Positions 1 to 7,693 of a stretch of DNA of 40,362 nt are shown here, piece by piece. The notes beneath the pieces are model-generated. The model was given only the letters and a program-made list of their open reading frames with translations, was not told the origin of the DNA and did no database searches. The number at the start of each line of letters is the position of its first letter. Within the stretch, counting starts at the first letter, position 1. Both the position numbers and the translations under genes were made by a program. The DNA comes from Planctomycetota bacterium. Its GTDB lineage: Bacteria; Planctomycetota; Phycisphaerae; Sedimentisphaerales; Anaerohalosphaeraceae. The stretch is from assembly GCA_016873215.1 (NCBI GenBank), contig VGXU01000020.1, forward strand, positions 1 to 40,362, in the 5' to 3' direction.

Positions 1-36
1 CGACATTCTTGCCAAACGGCCCAAATTTGAGAAAAG

Positions 37-111
37 TCGGGGTGACTGGATTCGAACCAGCGGCCTCCTGGTCCCAAACCAGGCGCTCTATCCAAACTGA
101 GCTACACCCCG
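37..111 (-). tRNA. tRNA-Pro (anticodon UGG)
   Basis: Read on the minus strand, this 75-nt stretch folds as a complete tRNA. It has a 7-bp acceptor stem (CGGGGTG with CACCCCG), a D arm, an anticodon stem CCTGG/CCAGG with loop TTTGGGA giving anticodon TGG, and a T arm with GGTTCGAATCC. The discriminator base is A. The next bases are CTT, so the CCA tail is not encoded and must be added by nucleotidyltransferase. It lies about 200 bp downstream of accA on the same strand and has its own likely promoter at 145-173. Confidence 0.96.
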
Positions 112-321
112 CTCATTGTCGTCCGGGCGACATAAGAATATCTTACTATACCCGTTTTCGCATAGAAAAACAAGCTTATCTAATTTGCTCTGTAGAAAAG
201 CTCAAATTCTGTCGCCCCTTCGGGGTCTAAAAACACAGGTTTTCTACAGGGCATATCTAATTCAGATGATCGAGAAAAACTGATAGAAGATGCCGGATGG
301 GGCTGATTTTTGGGGAAAATT
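112..321. other. Short intergenic region between tRNA-Pro and accA
   Basis: No gene is seen here. Apart from the tRNA promoter it holds a small GC hairpin at about 213-224 (CCCC-TTC-GGGG). This resembles the hairpins of the dispersed intergenic elements elsewhere in the window. It is not followed by a T run in either direction, so it is not a clear terminator for accA. Confidence 0.4.
145..173 (-). promoter_or_regulatory. Probable sigma-70 promoter of tRNA-Pro
   Basis: On the minus strand TTGTTT (173-168) and TATAGT (150-145) are separated by 17 bp. A start near 138 would give a leader of about 27 nt before the mature tRNA end at 111. Both boxes are good but not perfect matches. Confidence 0.5.
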
Positions 322-1428
322 TTAGCTTTCCACCGGCGTTTCGACGGGTGTTTCCTCGGCCTGTTCGATTTCTGCTTTGGCCGACAGCTTTTTGGGGATG
401 GATATGTCCGTCGTTTTGGGTTTCAATCTGGAAATTTCGACGCAGCCGGAGCCGAAGGAACGAATCTTCTGATACCGCTTTTCCATCAGGGCGTCGATTT
501 TGATTCGTTTTAATTCCGCCAGCGATTTCAGCAGAAACTGTTCGACGTTATAAATTGTGTCGTGAACGTTGCGATGCGCTCCACCGAGAGGTTCGGCAAT
601 CACCGTATCAATGAGTTTGAGGTTTTGCAAATCCTTAGCGGTCAGCTTCAAGGCCTCGGCCGCACGGGGAGCCTGTGAACCGTCGTGCCAGAGGATGGCG
701 GCACAGCCTTCGGGCGAGATGACCGAATAATACGAATACTGGAGCATCGCGAGTCTGTCGCCGACGCCGATACCGAGCGCGCCGCCGGAGCCGCCTTCGC
801 CGATGACGACGCAAATAATAGGGACGCGCAGCCGCGACATTTCCATCAGATTGACGGCGATGGCCTGAGATTGCCCGCGTTCCTCTGCCCCGATGCCGGG
901 ATAGGCGCCGGGCGTATCAATCAATGTGATGATGGGCAGGCCGAATTTCTCGGCCAGTTTCATTTTGGCCAGTGCCTTGCGATAGCCTTCGGGATTGGCG
1001 CAGCCGAAGTTGCAGGCGATTTTTTCTTTGATGTCTTTGCCTTTGTTGTGGCCGATGATCATGACTTTTTCCCGGCCGATTTGTCCCAGCGCCGTGACAA
1101 TGGCTTTATCATCGCCGAAGTTGCGGTCGCCGTGAAGGTGGCGGATGTCTTTGAACAGCAGACTCAGGTAATCGTTGAGCAGGGGTCTCTGAGGGTGGCG
1201 CGAAACCTGTACCGTCTGCCAGGCGCTCAGGTTGGAGTAGAGTTCCTGCAGGAGTTTCGTCTGCTCTTTCTGGAGCCGGCGAATCTCAGCGGCATTGGGA
1301 CCCTGGAGGGACTGGTCCTGTTTGCGCAGGTCTTCTATCTGCCGGTCGAGCTGGGCGACCTGGTCTTCAAACTGCAAATAGACTGTGGCCATTGGTGCGG
1401 CCGTTGGTTTTGTATCTATAGCAGGCAT
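322..1428 (-). CDS. accA: Acetyl-CoA carboxylase carboxyltransferase subunit alpha
   Basis: AccA with AccD moves the carboxyl group from biotin on BCCP to acetyl-CoA, making malonyl-CoA for fatty acid synthesis in the cytoplasm. The 368-aa product has an N-terminal helical region (about 14-70). The crotonase-type core carries DTPGAYPG (171-178), the oxyanion-hole stretch GEGGSGGALGIG (210-221) and ISPEGCAAILW (237-247), all characteristic of the family. The usual length is about 320 aa; the surplus is a polar C-terminal tail rich in Glu, Pro and Thr. The ATG at 1428 has AAGGA about 14 nt upstream, and the next in-frame ATG (residue 13) has no better site. No accD or accBC is nearby. A terminator-like hairpin lies in its leader. 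Confidence 0.96.
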   Translation of the reverse strand: MPAIDTKPTAAPMATVYLQFEDQVAQLDRQIEDLRKQDQSLQGPNAAEIRRLQKEQTKLLQELYSNLSAWQTVQVSRHPQRPLLNDYLSLLFKDIRHLHGDRNFGDDKAIVTALGQIGREKVMIIGHNKGKDIKEKIACNFGCANPEGYRKALAKMKLAEKFGLPIITLIDTPGAYPGIGAEERGQSQAIAVNLMEMSRLRVPIICVVIGEGGSGGALGIGVGDRLAMLQYSYYSVISPEGCAAILWHDGSQAPRAAEALKLTAKDLQNLKLIDTVIAEPLGGAHRNVHDTIYNVEQFLLKSLAELKRIKIDALMEKRYQKIRSFGSGCVEISRLKPKTTDISIPKKLSAKAEIEQAEETPVETPVES

Positions 1429-1461
1429 AAGCCGGTATTATATCCTTAATACGCTTGAACA

Positions 1462-1499
1462 TAAAAAAAATTCTGTCCATCCTACGGATGAAACAGAAT
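1462..1499 (-). terminator. Intrinsic terminator in the accA leader (possible attenuator)
   Basis: On the minus strand ATTCTGT (1499-1493) pairs with ACAGAAT (1476-1470), and inside it CATCC pairs with GGATG around a 3-nt loop. That makes 12 bp with a small internal loop, followed at once by eight T residues. It points toward accA and ends about 35 nt before its start codon. The neighbouring gene on the other side is divergent, so the only gene this can affect is accA. Confidence 0.7.
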
Positions 1500-1507
1500 G
1501 ATTAAAG

Positions 1508-1527
1508 ATACGGTTTCTCCGTAAACC
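1508..1527 (-). promoter_or_regulatory. Alternative hairpins upstream of the accA leader terminator
   Basis: TACGG (1509-1513) pairs with CCGTA (1519-1523), and the overlapping pair GGTTT (1512-1516)/AAACC (1523-1527) excludes it. In the minus-strand RNA, TACGGA (1523-1518) could instead pair with TCCGTA inside the terminator hairpin (1488-1483). This is the geometry expected of an antiterminator. The pairings are short, so chance is possible. Confidence 0.35.
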
Positions 1528-1581
1528 AATCACCATATCAGCATAATATAACAATAGCGCAGGGCAAAAGAAAGAAAAAAA

Positions 1582-1610
1582 TTGACTTATCGGCTTATTG
1601 GGTGTACTTT
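1582..1610 (+). promoter_or_regulatory. Weak candidate promoter of the prephenate dehydrogenase gene
   Basis: TTGACT (1582-1587) lies 17 bp from TACTTT (1605-1610). The -35 box is good but the -10 box is poor. It is placed about 40 bp before the chosen ATG at 1648. Confidence 0.35.
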
Positions 1611-1647
1611 CCTGGAAAGTGAGGTCTCCATAGGAGAATTTCTTAAG

Positions 1648-2529
1648 ATGCTTAATATAAAAGGGTTAAATAAAGTCTGTGTGATTGGAATGGGTCTTTT
1701 GGGTGCCAGCGTGACAATGGCGGCGATGCGTGCCTTTCCGAAAGTTTTAATTGTGGGGTTCAGTCATCGGGATTCCACGCGGAAAAAAGCTCGTCGGCTC
1801 AACACCGCAAATCATATCGCCGAGACGCTTGAGGAGGCAGTTCGTGATGCGGATATGGTGATATTGGCCACGCCGGTAATGACTTTTAAAGGATATTTCC
1901 GGCAAATCGCCTCTTTTTTGAAAAGCGGCTGTGTTGTGACGGATGTGGGGTCTACTAAAGTATGTGTTCACAAGTGGGCCAAGAAGAATCTGCCCAAGGA
2001 CGTTTATTTTGTGGGATCTCATCCGATTGCCGGCTCGGAAAAGCGGGGCGTGGAATATGCGAGGGATGACCTTCTGGCGGCCGCTCGCTGCATTCTGACT
2101 CAAACGCCAAAAACCAACAAACAGGCTGTGAAATTTACGAAGGGATTTTGGACGGCTCTCGGATGCCGGGTTGAAACACTGACACCGGTCAAACACGACA
2201 AAATTTACGGTTTCATCAGCCATTTGCCGCATATTACCGCCGCGGCGATAGTCAATGCCAGCAATTTTGAGGATATGAAGTTCGCCGGCAAGGGCTTTAT
2301 TGATACGTCCCGCGTCGCATCCAGCCCGGCGGACGTTTGGACGGATATTCTGCTGACCAACAGCCGGAATATCACGCGCGGCATCGACCGTTTAGCCCGG
2401 CAGCTTCGTGCCCTGCGCGGAGCGGTACACACCAAAAACGCCCGAAGGATTGCCTGGCTGCTCGAAAAGGCCCGTGCCAAACGACAGACTTTAATCGAAT
2501 ACAAACTCAATAAACGGGAATTGATGTAA
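1648..2529 (+). CDS. tyrA: Prephenate dehydrogenase (TyrA family)
   Basis: Oxidatively decarboxylates prephenate to 4-hydroxyphenylpyruvate in tyrosine synthesis; arogenate use cannot be excluded. The 293-aa protein opens with a Rossmann dinucleotide site, GMGLLGAS (14-21). The family hallmarks follow: DVGSTK (99-104) and the long active-site stretch GSHPIAGSEKRG (123-134) with the catalytic His. There is no chorismate mutase and no C-terminal ACT domain, so feedback control by tyrosine through such a domain is not expected. The frame is open upstream to 1582, but the ATG at 1648 has AGGAG about 12 nt before it and gives the normal N-terminus. aroF of the same pathway lies far away at 37021. 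Confidence 0.9.
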   Translation: MLNIKGLNKVCVIGMGLLGASVTMAAMRAFPKVLIVGFSHRDSTRKKARRLNTANHIAETLEEAVRDADMVILATPVMTFKGYFRQIASFLKSGCVVTDVGSTKVCVHKWAKKNLPKDVYFVGSHPIAGSEKRGVEYARDDLLAAARCILTQTPKTNKQAVKFTKGFWTALGCRVETLTPVKHDKIYGFISHLPHITAAAIVNASNFEDMKFAGKGFIDTSRVASSPADVWTDILLTNSRNITRGIDRLARQLRALRGAVHTKNARRIAWLLEKARAKRQTLIEYKLNKRELM

Positions 2530-2610
2530 AATTCGGTAACACAGTGCATCTTTTTGCGTCTTATTAAATGAGGGCGGTAGAAATGCGGGTATCTTCGGTT
2601 GCTCCTTCGG

Positions 2611-2650
2611 AACCTTGCCTGCCCACGCAAGCGTGGGCAGGGCACCCATT
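2611..2650. repeat. GC-rich perfect hairpin, REP-like intergenic element
   Basis: CTGCCCACGC (2619-2628) and GCGTGGGCAG (2631-2640) form a perfect 10-bp inverted repeat with a 2-nt spacer. A related hairpin with a GCCCTG/CAGGGC outer stem occurs at 20374-20405. It lies just upstream of the PilT-like gene and has no T run, so it is not an intrinsic terminator. Confidence 0.6.
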
Positions 2651-2672
2651 TAAAATGGAGGATTAAGTCAGG

Positions 2673-3701
2673 ATGCAGAATCGCAATCAGTTGTTTGATT
2701 TTGCGATCGGTCAGCATGCGACGGATATTCACATCTGTGCAGGCTCGGCGGTGCAACTGCGCGTCGGACGAAAGCTCAAGCCTGTGACGGAAGAGAGACT
2801 CACGCCGGAAAAAAGCCGGGAGCTTTCTTATGAACTGCTGACGCCTGAGCAGATACGGATATTCGAGGAGCAGTTGGACTACGACCTGATGCTGGCGTAT
2901 GGCGACGCGCGATTTCGGGTCAACGTGGGCTATTTTAACGGGGCGGTGGGGGCGACGATTCGAATTCTGTCGGGAGAGCCGAAATTGCCCGATGAGTTGT
3001 TTTTGCCGGAGACGGTCAAGACGCTGGCGATGAAAGATAAGGGCTTGATTTTGATTACCGGCAGTACCAGCCAGGGCAAGACGACGACGATGGCGTCGAT
3101 TATTGATTTTGTGAATACCAATTACAAAAAGCATATTGTGACGATTGAAGACCCGATTGAGTATATCCATACGAACAAAAAGGGGATTGTGCGGCAGCGT
3201 GAGGTGGGGCGGGATACGAAGACGTTTGCATCGGGGCTTCGGGCTGCGCTGCGGCAGGATCCGGACGTGATTGCCATCGGGGAAATGCGGGATTTTGAAA
3301 CGATTCGGATTGCGATGACGGCGGCGGAGACGGGGATTCTGGTGCTTTCGACGCTGCACGTGATTTCGATTGACAAGATGATTGAACGGCTGCTGAGTTA
3401 TGCCCCGGAGGAAAGCGAAAATACGATGCGCTTTCTGCTGGCCGAGACGCTCCAGGGTGTAATTCATCAGGAACTGCTGCCGCTGGTCGGCGGTGGGCAG
3501 CGTGTGGCCTGTGAGATTATGACTTCGACCAGCGGAGTGAAGAATATTATCCGTCATAAGGGCGGCTATCATCTGCGAACCGTGATTGATACGGGCCGAA
3601 AGGCCGGGATGTGCACCATGCTCGATTCGGTCAACGAACTGCTGAGTAAAAAGCTCATCAGCCCCGAAACGGCCGCCCGGGTATTGGTGAGTTATACTTA
3701 A
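2673..3701 (+). CDS. pilT: PilT/PilU-type twitching motility ATPase
   Basis: A hexameric secretion ATPase that would power type IV pilus retraction at the inner membrane. The 342-aa protein has the usual length. It carries an N-terminal PAS-like region with TDIHICAGS (17-25), a Walker A GSTSQGKTT (130-138), an Asp-box near 159-164 (TIEDPIE), a Walker B region RQDPDVIAIGEMRD (194-207) and the conserved STLH (226-229). The Walker A keeps Gly-Lys-Thr but has TSQ where the common form has TGS. GGAGGA about 11 nt before ATG 2673 supports the start. No other pilus gene is adjacent; a GspF-like gene is 19 kb away. PilU or a related paralogue is the main alternative. Confidence 0.87.
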   Translation: MQNRNQLFDFAIGQHATDIHICAGSAVQLRVGRKLKPVTEERLTPEKSRELSYELLTPEQIRIFEEQLDYDLMLAYGDARFRVNVGYFNGAVGATIRILSGEPKLPDELFLPETVKTLAMKDKGLILITGSTSQGKTTTMASIIDFVNTNYKKHIVTIEDPIEYIHTNKKGIVRQREVGRDTKTFASGLRAALRQDPDVIAIGEMRDFETIRIAMTAAETGILVLSTLHVISIDKMIERLLSYAPEESENTMRFLLAETLQGVIHQELLPLVGGGQRVACEIMTSTSGVKNIIRHKGGYHLRTVIDTGRKAGMCTMLDSVNELLSKKLISPETAARVLVSYT

Positions 3702-3837
3702 AGTGGCAACAATCAAGTCATATTTCGGAAGAACACCAAAGGTTCTTGTTCCATCGGGGTTGCAGTTTTGAAAATCTTCGATGAAACAGAGCGAAAACAC
3801 TTCACTTTTTGAGTAATTCTGGATAAGATACCGGACT

Positions 3838-3906
3838 GTTAAAAAAATTAAAGATCAAAAGGCAAAAGTCAAAATTAAGGAATCCGCCTTCGGCGGAAAA
3901 GTTTTT
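3838..3906. repeat. Dispersed intergenic element: A-rich string plus GC hairpin (copy before purSL)
   Basis: A purine-rich run containing AAAGGCAAAAGTC and AAAATTAAGGA leads into the hairpin TCCGCC (3883-3888)/GGCGGA (3892-3897) with loop TTC. The same layout occurs before purQ (6806-6866) and dppC (32110-32166), and partly before dppF and after the double-ACT gene. Confidence 0.6.
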
Positions 3907-3919
3907 ATAAGGATGAAAC

Positions 3920-6805
3920 GTGAGACAGTGGCGAATTGAGATTACCAGCAAGAAAGGCTTTCCGGATGTTTATGGCAAAGCGATGCTGGGCAGTATCCGT
4001 GAACTGGCGATTACGTCGGTCGAAAACGTGTTCTTCGCTCGGGTGTACCTGATTGAGGCGGATTTTGACGAGGCGTTTGCCGGGCGTGTGGCGAGGGAAT
4101 TGCTGGCCGACCCGGTGTGCCAGGATTATTTCATCGGGCGTTCGAGTGTGCCGGTAGGGCCGTCGCAGGCGACGCTGGTGGAAGTCCATCTCAAGAGCGG
4201 CGTGACCGACCCTGTGGCGGAATCGGTTCTGGCGGCGATGAAGGATATGGGCGCGGCCAACGTGCAAAGTGTCCGCACCGCCCGCAAATATGTCCTGCTG
4301 GGCAACATCAGCCCGGATGAGATGCAGACCATCAGCCGGCGGGCGCTGGCCAATGACTGTATCGAAACCGTCATCTGCGGCAGCGACGCCGAGCCGCCCA
4401 GCGCGCATACAAAACCTTATGAATTCAGCCTGACACATATCCCGGTTCGGGATTTGAACGATGAGCAGTTGACGCAGTTGAGCAAGCGGAAAGATTTATT
4501 CCTGAACTTGACGGAGATGCGGACGATTCAGGATTATTTTAAACGCATCGGACGCGAGCCGACGGATATCGAACTCGAATCGCTGGCACAAACGTGGAGC
4601 GAGCATTGCGGCCATAAAACATTTCGAAGCGCCGTTGATATGGAATGTGACGGAAAGGCCATTCATTTCAATAATCTTCTCAAAGAGACTGTTTTCAAGG
4701 CGACGCAGGATTTGAACAAGGACTGGTGCATATCGGTTTTTGCCGACAATGCCGGCGTGATTGAATTTGAAAATGACACGGCCGTCTGTTTCAAGGTCGA
4801 GACGCATAATCATCCTTCCGCGCTGGACCCTTACGGCGGTGCGGCGACCGGTATCGGCGGCGTTATCCGTGACCCGATGGGTACGGGAATGGGCGCCAAA
4901 CCCGTGGCCAATACGGATATTTTCTGTTTTGCCCGGCCGGATATGAAGCTGTCCGAGGTGCCGAAGGGCGTGCTGCATCCCCGTCGGATTATGAAAGGCG
5001 TCGTCTCCGGCGTACGCGATTACGGCAACCGGATGGGTATTCCGACCGTCAACGGTGCGATTTATTTCGACGACCGTTATATCGCTAATCCACTGGTCTT
5101 CTGCGGCAATATCGGCCTGATTCCGCGAGACAAATGCTTCAAGCACGCACGGACGGGCGATTATGTCGTCGTTGTCGGCGGGCGCACCGGACGCGACGGC
5201 ATTCACGGCGCGACGTTTTCCAGCGGCGAGATGACACACGAGCATGAGGATATTTTCTCCCATGCCGTGCAGATTGGGAATGCCATCACCGAAAAGAAAA
5301 TGCTCGACGTGATGCTGACGGCACGGGACAAAAATCTTTACAATGCGATTACTGACTGCGGGGCGGGCGGGCTTTCCAGCGCCGTCGGCGAAATGGGCGA
5401 AAAGCTCGGCGCCGTCGTCGATTTGGAAAAAGTGCCGCTCAAATACGCGGGGCTCAATTATACGGAAATCTGGATCAGCGAAGCGCAGGAGCGGATGGTT
5501 ATCGCCGTCGGGCCTGATAAGGTTGACGAAATCCTGGCCTTGTTTGCATCCGAAGATGTCGAGGCGACAGTCATTGGCCAGTTCACGGACGACCGCCAGC
5601 TTGTGCTGCGTTATAACGGCACCGAAGTGGGCCGGCTGGAGATGGAATTTCTGCATGAAGGTCTTTCGAAATACTCCCGCAAGGCCGTGTGGAACGCGCC
5701 GAAGCTGTCGGATCCGGCGGCCGTGAATAAAGAAAATCATAACGATGATGTGCTGGCGATTTTATCCAGCTATAACGTCGCCAGTAAGGAATGGGTCATC
5801 CGCCAGTACGACCACGAAGTGCAGGGCGCCAGCGTGATTAAGCCGCTGACGGGTGTCGTCAACGACGGGCCGTCGGACGCGGCGGTCATTCGTCCGCTGC
5901 ACCACAGCGACAAGGGGCTGGCGATTGCCTGCGGAATGAATCCCTGCTACGGCGAAATCGACCCGTACTGGATGGCGCTGTCGGGTATCGACGAGGCGAT
6001 TCGCAATTTGATTTGCGTGGGCGCCCGGCCGGACCGGATTGCGCTATTGGATAATTTCTGCTGGGGCAACTGCACTCGCCCGACGACATTCGGCTCGCTG
6101 GTTCGCGCAGCGCAGGCCTGTTATGACGGGGCGATGGGATTTGACGCGCCGTTTATCTCCGGCAAGGATTCGCTCAACAACGAATTTGTCTGCGAGGACG
6201 GCACGGTGATTTCCATTCCCGCGACGCTGCTGATCAGCGCGATGGGTATTGTCGATGACGTCAAACGCTGCGTGACGATGGACGCCAAAGAAGCGGGCAG
6301 CCTGCTGTTTATTGTCGGCCTGACCGGCGACGAACTGGGCGGCTCGCATTATTACCGCATCCGCGGCCACCTGGGAGCCAACGTGCCGAAGGTGGATTTG
6401 AAACGGGCCGCGCGGACGGCGAAAAAAATGCACGAGGCTATTATCAAGGGGCTGGTGCGAAGCTGTCATGATTGTTCCGAAGGCGGGCTGGCTGTGGCGC
6501 TGGCGGAAATGGCATTTGCCGGCGGGCTGGGCATCGAAGCCGACCTGCGGGGATTGCCCGTATCCAAAGACTGTGTTCGAACGGATGCAATGCTGTTCAG
6601 TGAATCCAACAGTCGGTACATTGTGGAAGTGTCGCCGCAGAATTTCCATGCGTTTGCGTCGCTGATGGCGGATTTGCCGTTTGGCCAGCTTGGAAAAATC
6701 ACGCAAAGCGGCCGGCTGGTGATTAAGGACAAAAATCAGGCGGTGGTGGTGGATTGCGATATTCAAACACTCAAGAACGCATGGCAAAAGCCATTAGCAT
6801 GGTAA
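3920..6805 (+). CDS. purL: Phosphoribosylformylglycinamidine synthase, PurS-PurS-PurL fusion
   Basis: The synthetase component that converts FGAR, ATP and ammonia (delivered by PurQ) to FGAM in purine synthesis. It is 961 aa long, against about 740 for a typical small PurL. The extra N-terminus looks like two tandem PurS-like units: about 1-78, and about 84-155 with VEVHLKSGVTDP. The PurL core follows with QTWSEHCGHKTF (224-235), ETHNHPSA (294-301) and, near the C-terminal end, DCSEGGLAVALAE around residue 852. A GTG at 3920 with AAGGA six bases upstream sets the start. purQ follows after 69 bp containing a repeat element. The PurS assignment of the N-terminus rests on sequence pattern only. 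Confidence 0.94.
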   Translation: MRQWRIEITSKKGFPDVYGKAMLGSIRELAITSVENVFFARVYLIEADFDEAFAGRVARELLADPVCQDYFIGRSSVPVGPSQATLVEVHLKSGVTDPVAESVLAAMKDMGAANVQSVRTARKYVLLGNISPDEMQTISRRALANDCIETVICGSDAEPPSAHTKPYEFSLTHIPVRDLNDEQLTQLSKRKDLFLNLTEMRTIQDYFKRIGREPTDIELESLAQTWSEHCGHKTFRSAVDMECDGKAIHFNNLLKETVFKATQDLNKDWCISVFADNAGVIEFENDTAVCFKVETHNHPSALDPYGGAATGIGGVIRDPMGTGMGAKPVANTDIFCFARPDMKLSEVPKGVLHPRRIMKGVVSGVRDYGNRMGIPTVNGAIYFDDRYIANPLVFCGNIGLIPRDKCFKHARTGDYVVVVGGRTGRDGIHGATFSSGEMTHEHEDIFSHAVQIGNAITEKKMLDVMLTARDKNLYNAITDCGAGGLSSAVGEMGEKLGAVVDLEKVPLKYAGLNYTEIWISEAQERMVIAVGPDKVDEILALFASEDVEATVIGQFTDDRQLVLRYNGTEVGRLEMEFLHEGLSKYSRKAVWNAPKLSDPAAVNKENHNDDVLAILSSYNVASKEWVIRQYDHEVQGASVIKPLTGVVNDGPSDAAVIRPLHHSDKGLAIACGMNPCYGEIDPYWMALSGIDEAIRNLICVGARPDRIALLDNFCWGNCTRPTTFGSLVRAAQACYDGAMGFDAPFISGKDSLNNEFVCEDGTVISIPATLLISAMGIVDDVKRCVTMDAKEAGSLLFIVGLTGDELGGSHYYRIRGHLGANVPKVDLKRAARTAKKMHEAIIKGLVRSCHDCSEGGLAVALAEMAFAGGLGIEADLRGLPVSKDCVRTDAMLFSESNSRYIVEVSPQNFHAFASLMADLPFGQLGKITQSGRLVIKDKNQAVVVDCDIQTLKNAWQKPLAW

Positions 6806-6866
6806 CGAAAAGTAAAAAGGTAAAAGGAAAAAGGTAAAATTAAGGATTGGCCTTTCGGGCCAGAGA
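6806..6866. repeat. Dispersed intergenic element (copy between purSL and purQ)
   Basis: It has an A/G-rich run with repeated AAAAGGTAAAA-type units, then ATTAAGGATTGG and a hairpin TGGCC (6848-6852)/GGCCA (6858-6862). It fills nearly the whole purSL-purQ gap and so is likely transcribed within the operon. Confidence 0.6.
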
Positions 6867-6874
6867 AATTTATT

Positions 6875-7675
6875 ATGGAACAAGTAAAAGCGTTAGTGTT
6901 GCGGGCGGCGGGCGTCAATTGCGACGTGGAAACAGAATATACTCTGCAATCGGCCGGCGCCGCCGCAGAACGGATTCATATTAACCGGCTTATCGAAAAC
7001 CCAACGATGCTGAATAATTTCCAGATTCTGGTTTTTCCCGGAGGGTTCAGTTATGGCGACGACGTGGCCGCCGGAAAAATTCTGGCTAACCAGGTCGTGC
7101 ATCATCTGACCGAGCCGCTGCACCGGTTTGTCGAGCAGGGCAAGCTCATTCTCGGTATCTGCAACGGTTTTCAGGTGCTGATTAAGACGGGCTTGCTTCC
7201 TGATTTGGACGGCAGGGCGACGCCGGACATGAATAATATGCCCGCGACGCTGACCGACAACGACAGCGGTAAATATGAAGACCGCTGGGTGTATTTGCAG
7301 CCTGGGACGACGCGGTGCGTATTCGTTGACCCCAATCGCAGATTGTATGTGCCCGTTGCGCATGGCGAGGGCAAAATTGTGACCAGAGACGCCGAGACGC
7401 TAGAACGCATCAAAGTCGGCGGGCACGTGGCGTTTCGTTATGTCGATGAAAACGGCAAGCCGGGGGCGTTTCCGATTAACCCCAACGGATCAACGGATGA
7501 TATTGCCGCGCTGACGGATTCGACGGGGCGGGTGATGGGGATGATGCCGCATCCGGAACGGTTTGTACGGTGGACGCAGCATCCCCGCTGGACCCGGCTG
7601 AAGCAAAAAGACGGAACACCCGACGGAATGACTATTTTTAATAATGCGGTCAATTATGTGCGTACACATTTATAA
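6875..7675 (+). CDS. purQ: Phosphoribosylformylglycinamidine synthase glutaminase subunit
   Basis: A class I glutamine amidotransferase that hydrolyses glutamine and passes ammonia to the upstream PurSL protein. The 266-aa product has PGGFSYGDDV (55-64), the nucleophile in LGICNGFQ (Cys96) and the His-Glu pair in PHPER (His226, Glu228). These complete a Cys-His-Glu triad. It is slightly longer than the ~225-aa Bacillus form, with an extra stretch in the middle (about 115-150), a feature also seen in some other bacterial PurQ. The ribosome site before ATG 6875 is weak. It is read with purSL, and dapL follows after 18 bp. Confidence 0.95.
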   Translation: MEQVKALVLRAAGVNCDVETEYTLQSAGAAAERIHINRLIENPTMLNNFQILVFPGGFSYGDDVAAGKILANQVVHHLTEPLHRFVEQGKLILGICNGFQVLIKTGLLPDLDGRATPDMNNMPATLTDNDSGKYEDRWVYLQPGTTRCVFVDPNRRLYVPVAHGEGKIVTRDAETLERIKVGGHVAFRYVDENGKPGAFPINPNGSTDDIAALTDSTGRVMGMMPHPERFVRWTQHPRWTRLKQKDGTPDGMTIFNNAVNYVRTHL

Positions 7676-7693
7676 ATGAAAGCTTGAAAAGCA

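Noticed and set aside
9-230. A 73-codon plus-strand frame at the window start
   Set aside because: It runs straight through the antisense of the tRNA-Pro gene. Frames starting GVTGFEPAASWSQT are a well-known annotation artefact of antisense tRNA.
1582-1647. N-terminal extension of prephenate dehydrogenase
   Set aside because: The extra 22 residues lack a ribosome site and overlap the candidate promoter. ATG 1648 has AGGAG and gives the normal length.
2205-3800. A 531-codon open frame on the minus strand opposite pilT and tyrA
   Set aside because: It is rich in His, Arg and Gln with no motif, and it lies antisense to two well-supported genes. This is the usual shadow of a GC-biased third position.
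4496-5740. A 414-codon minus-strand frame inside purSL
   Set aside because: Antisense shadow of a clear PurL core; composition is unlike a real protein.
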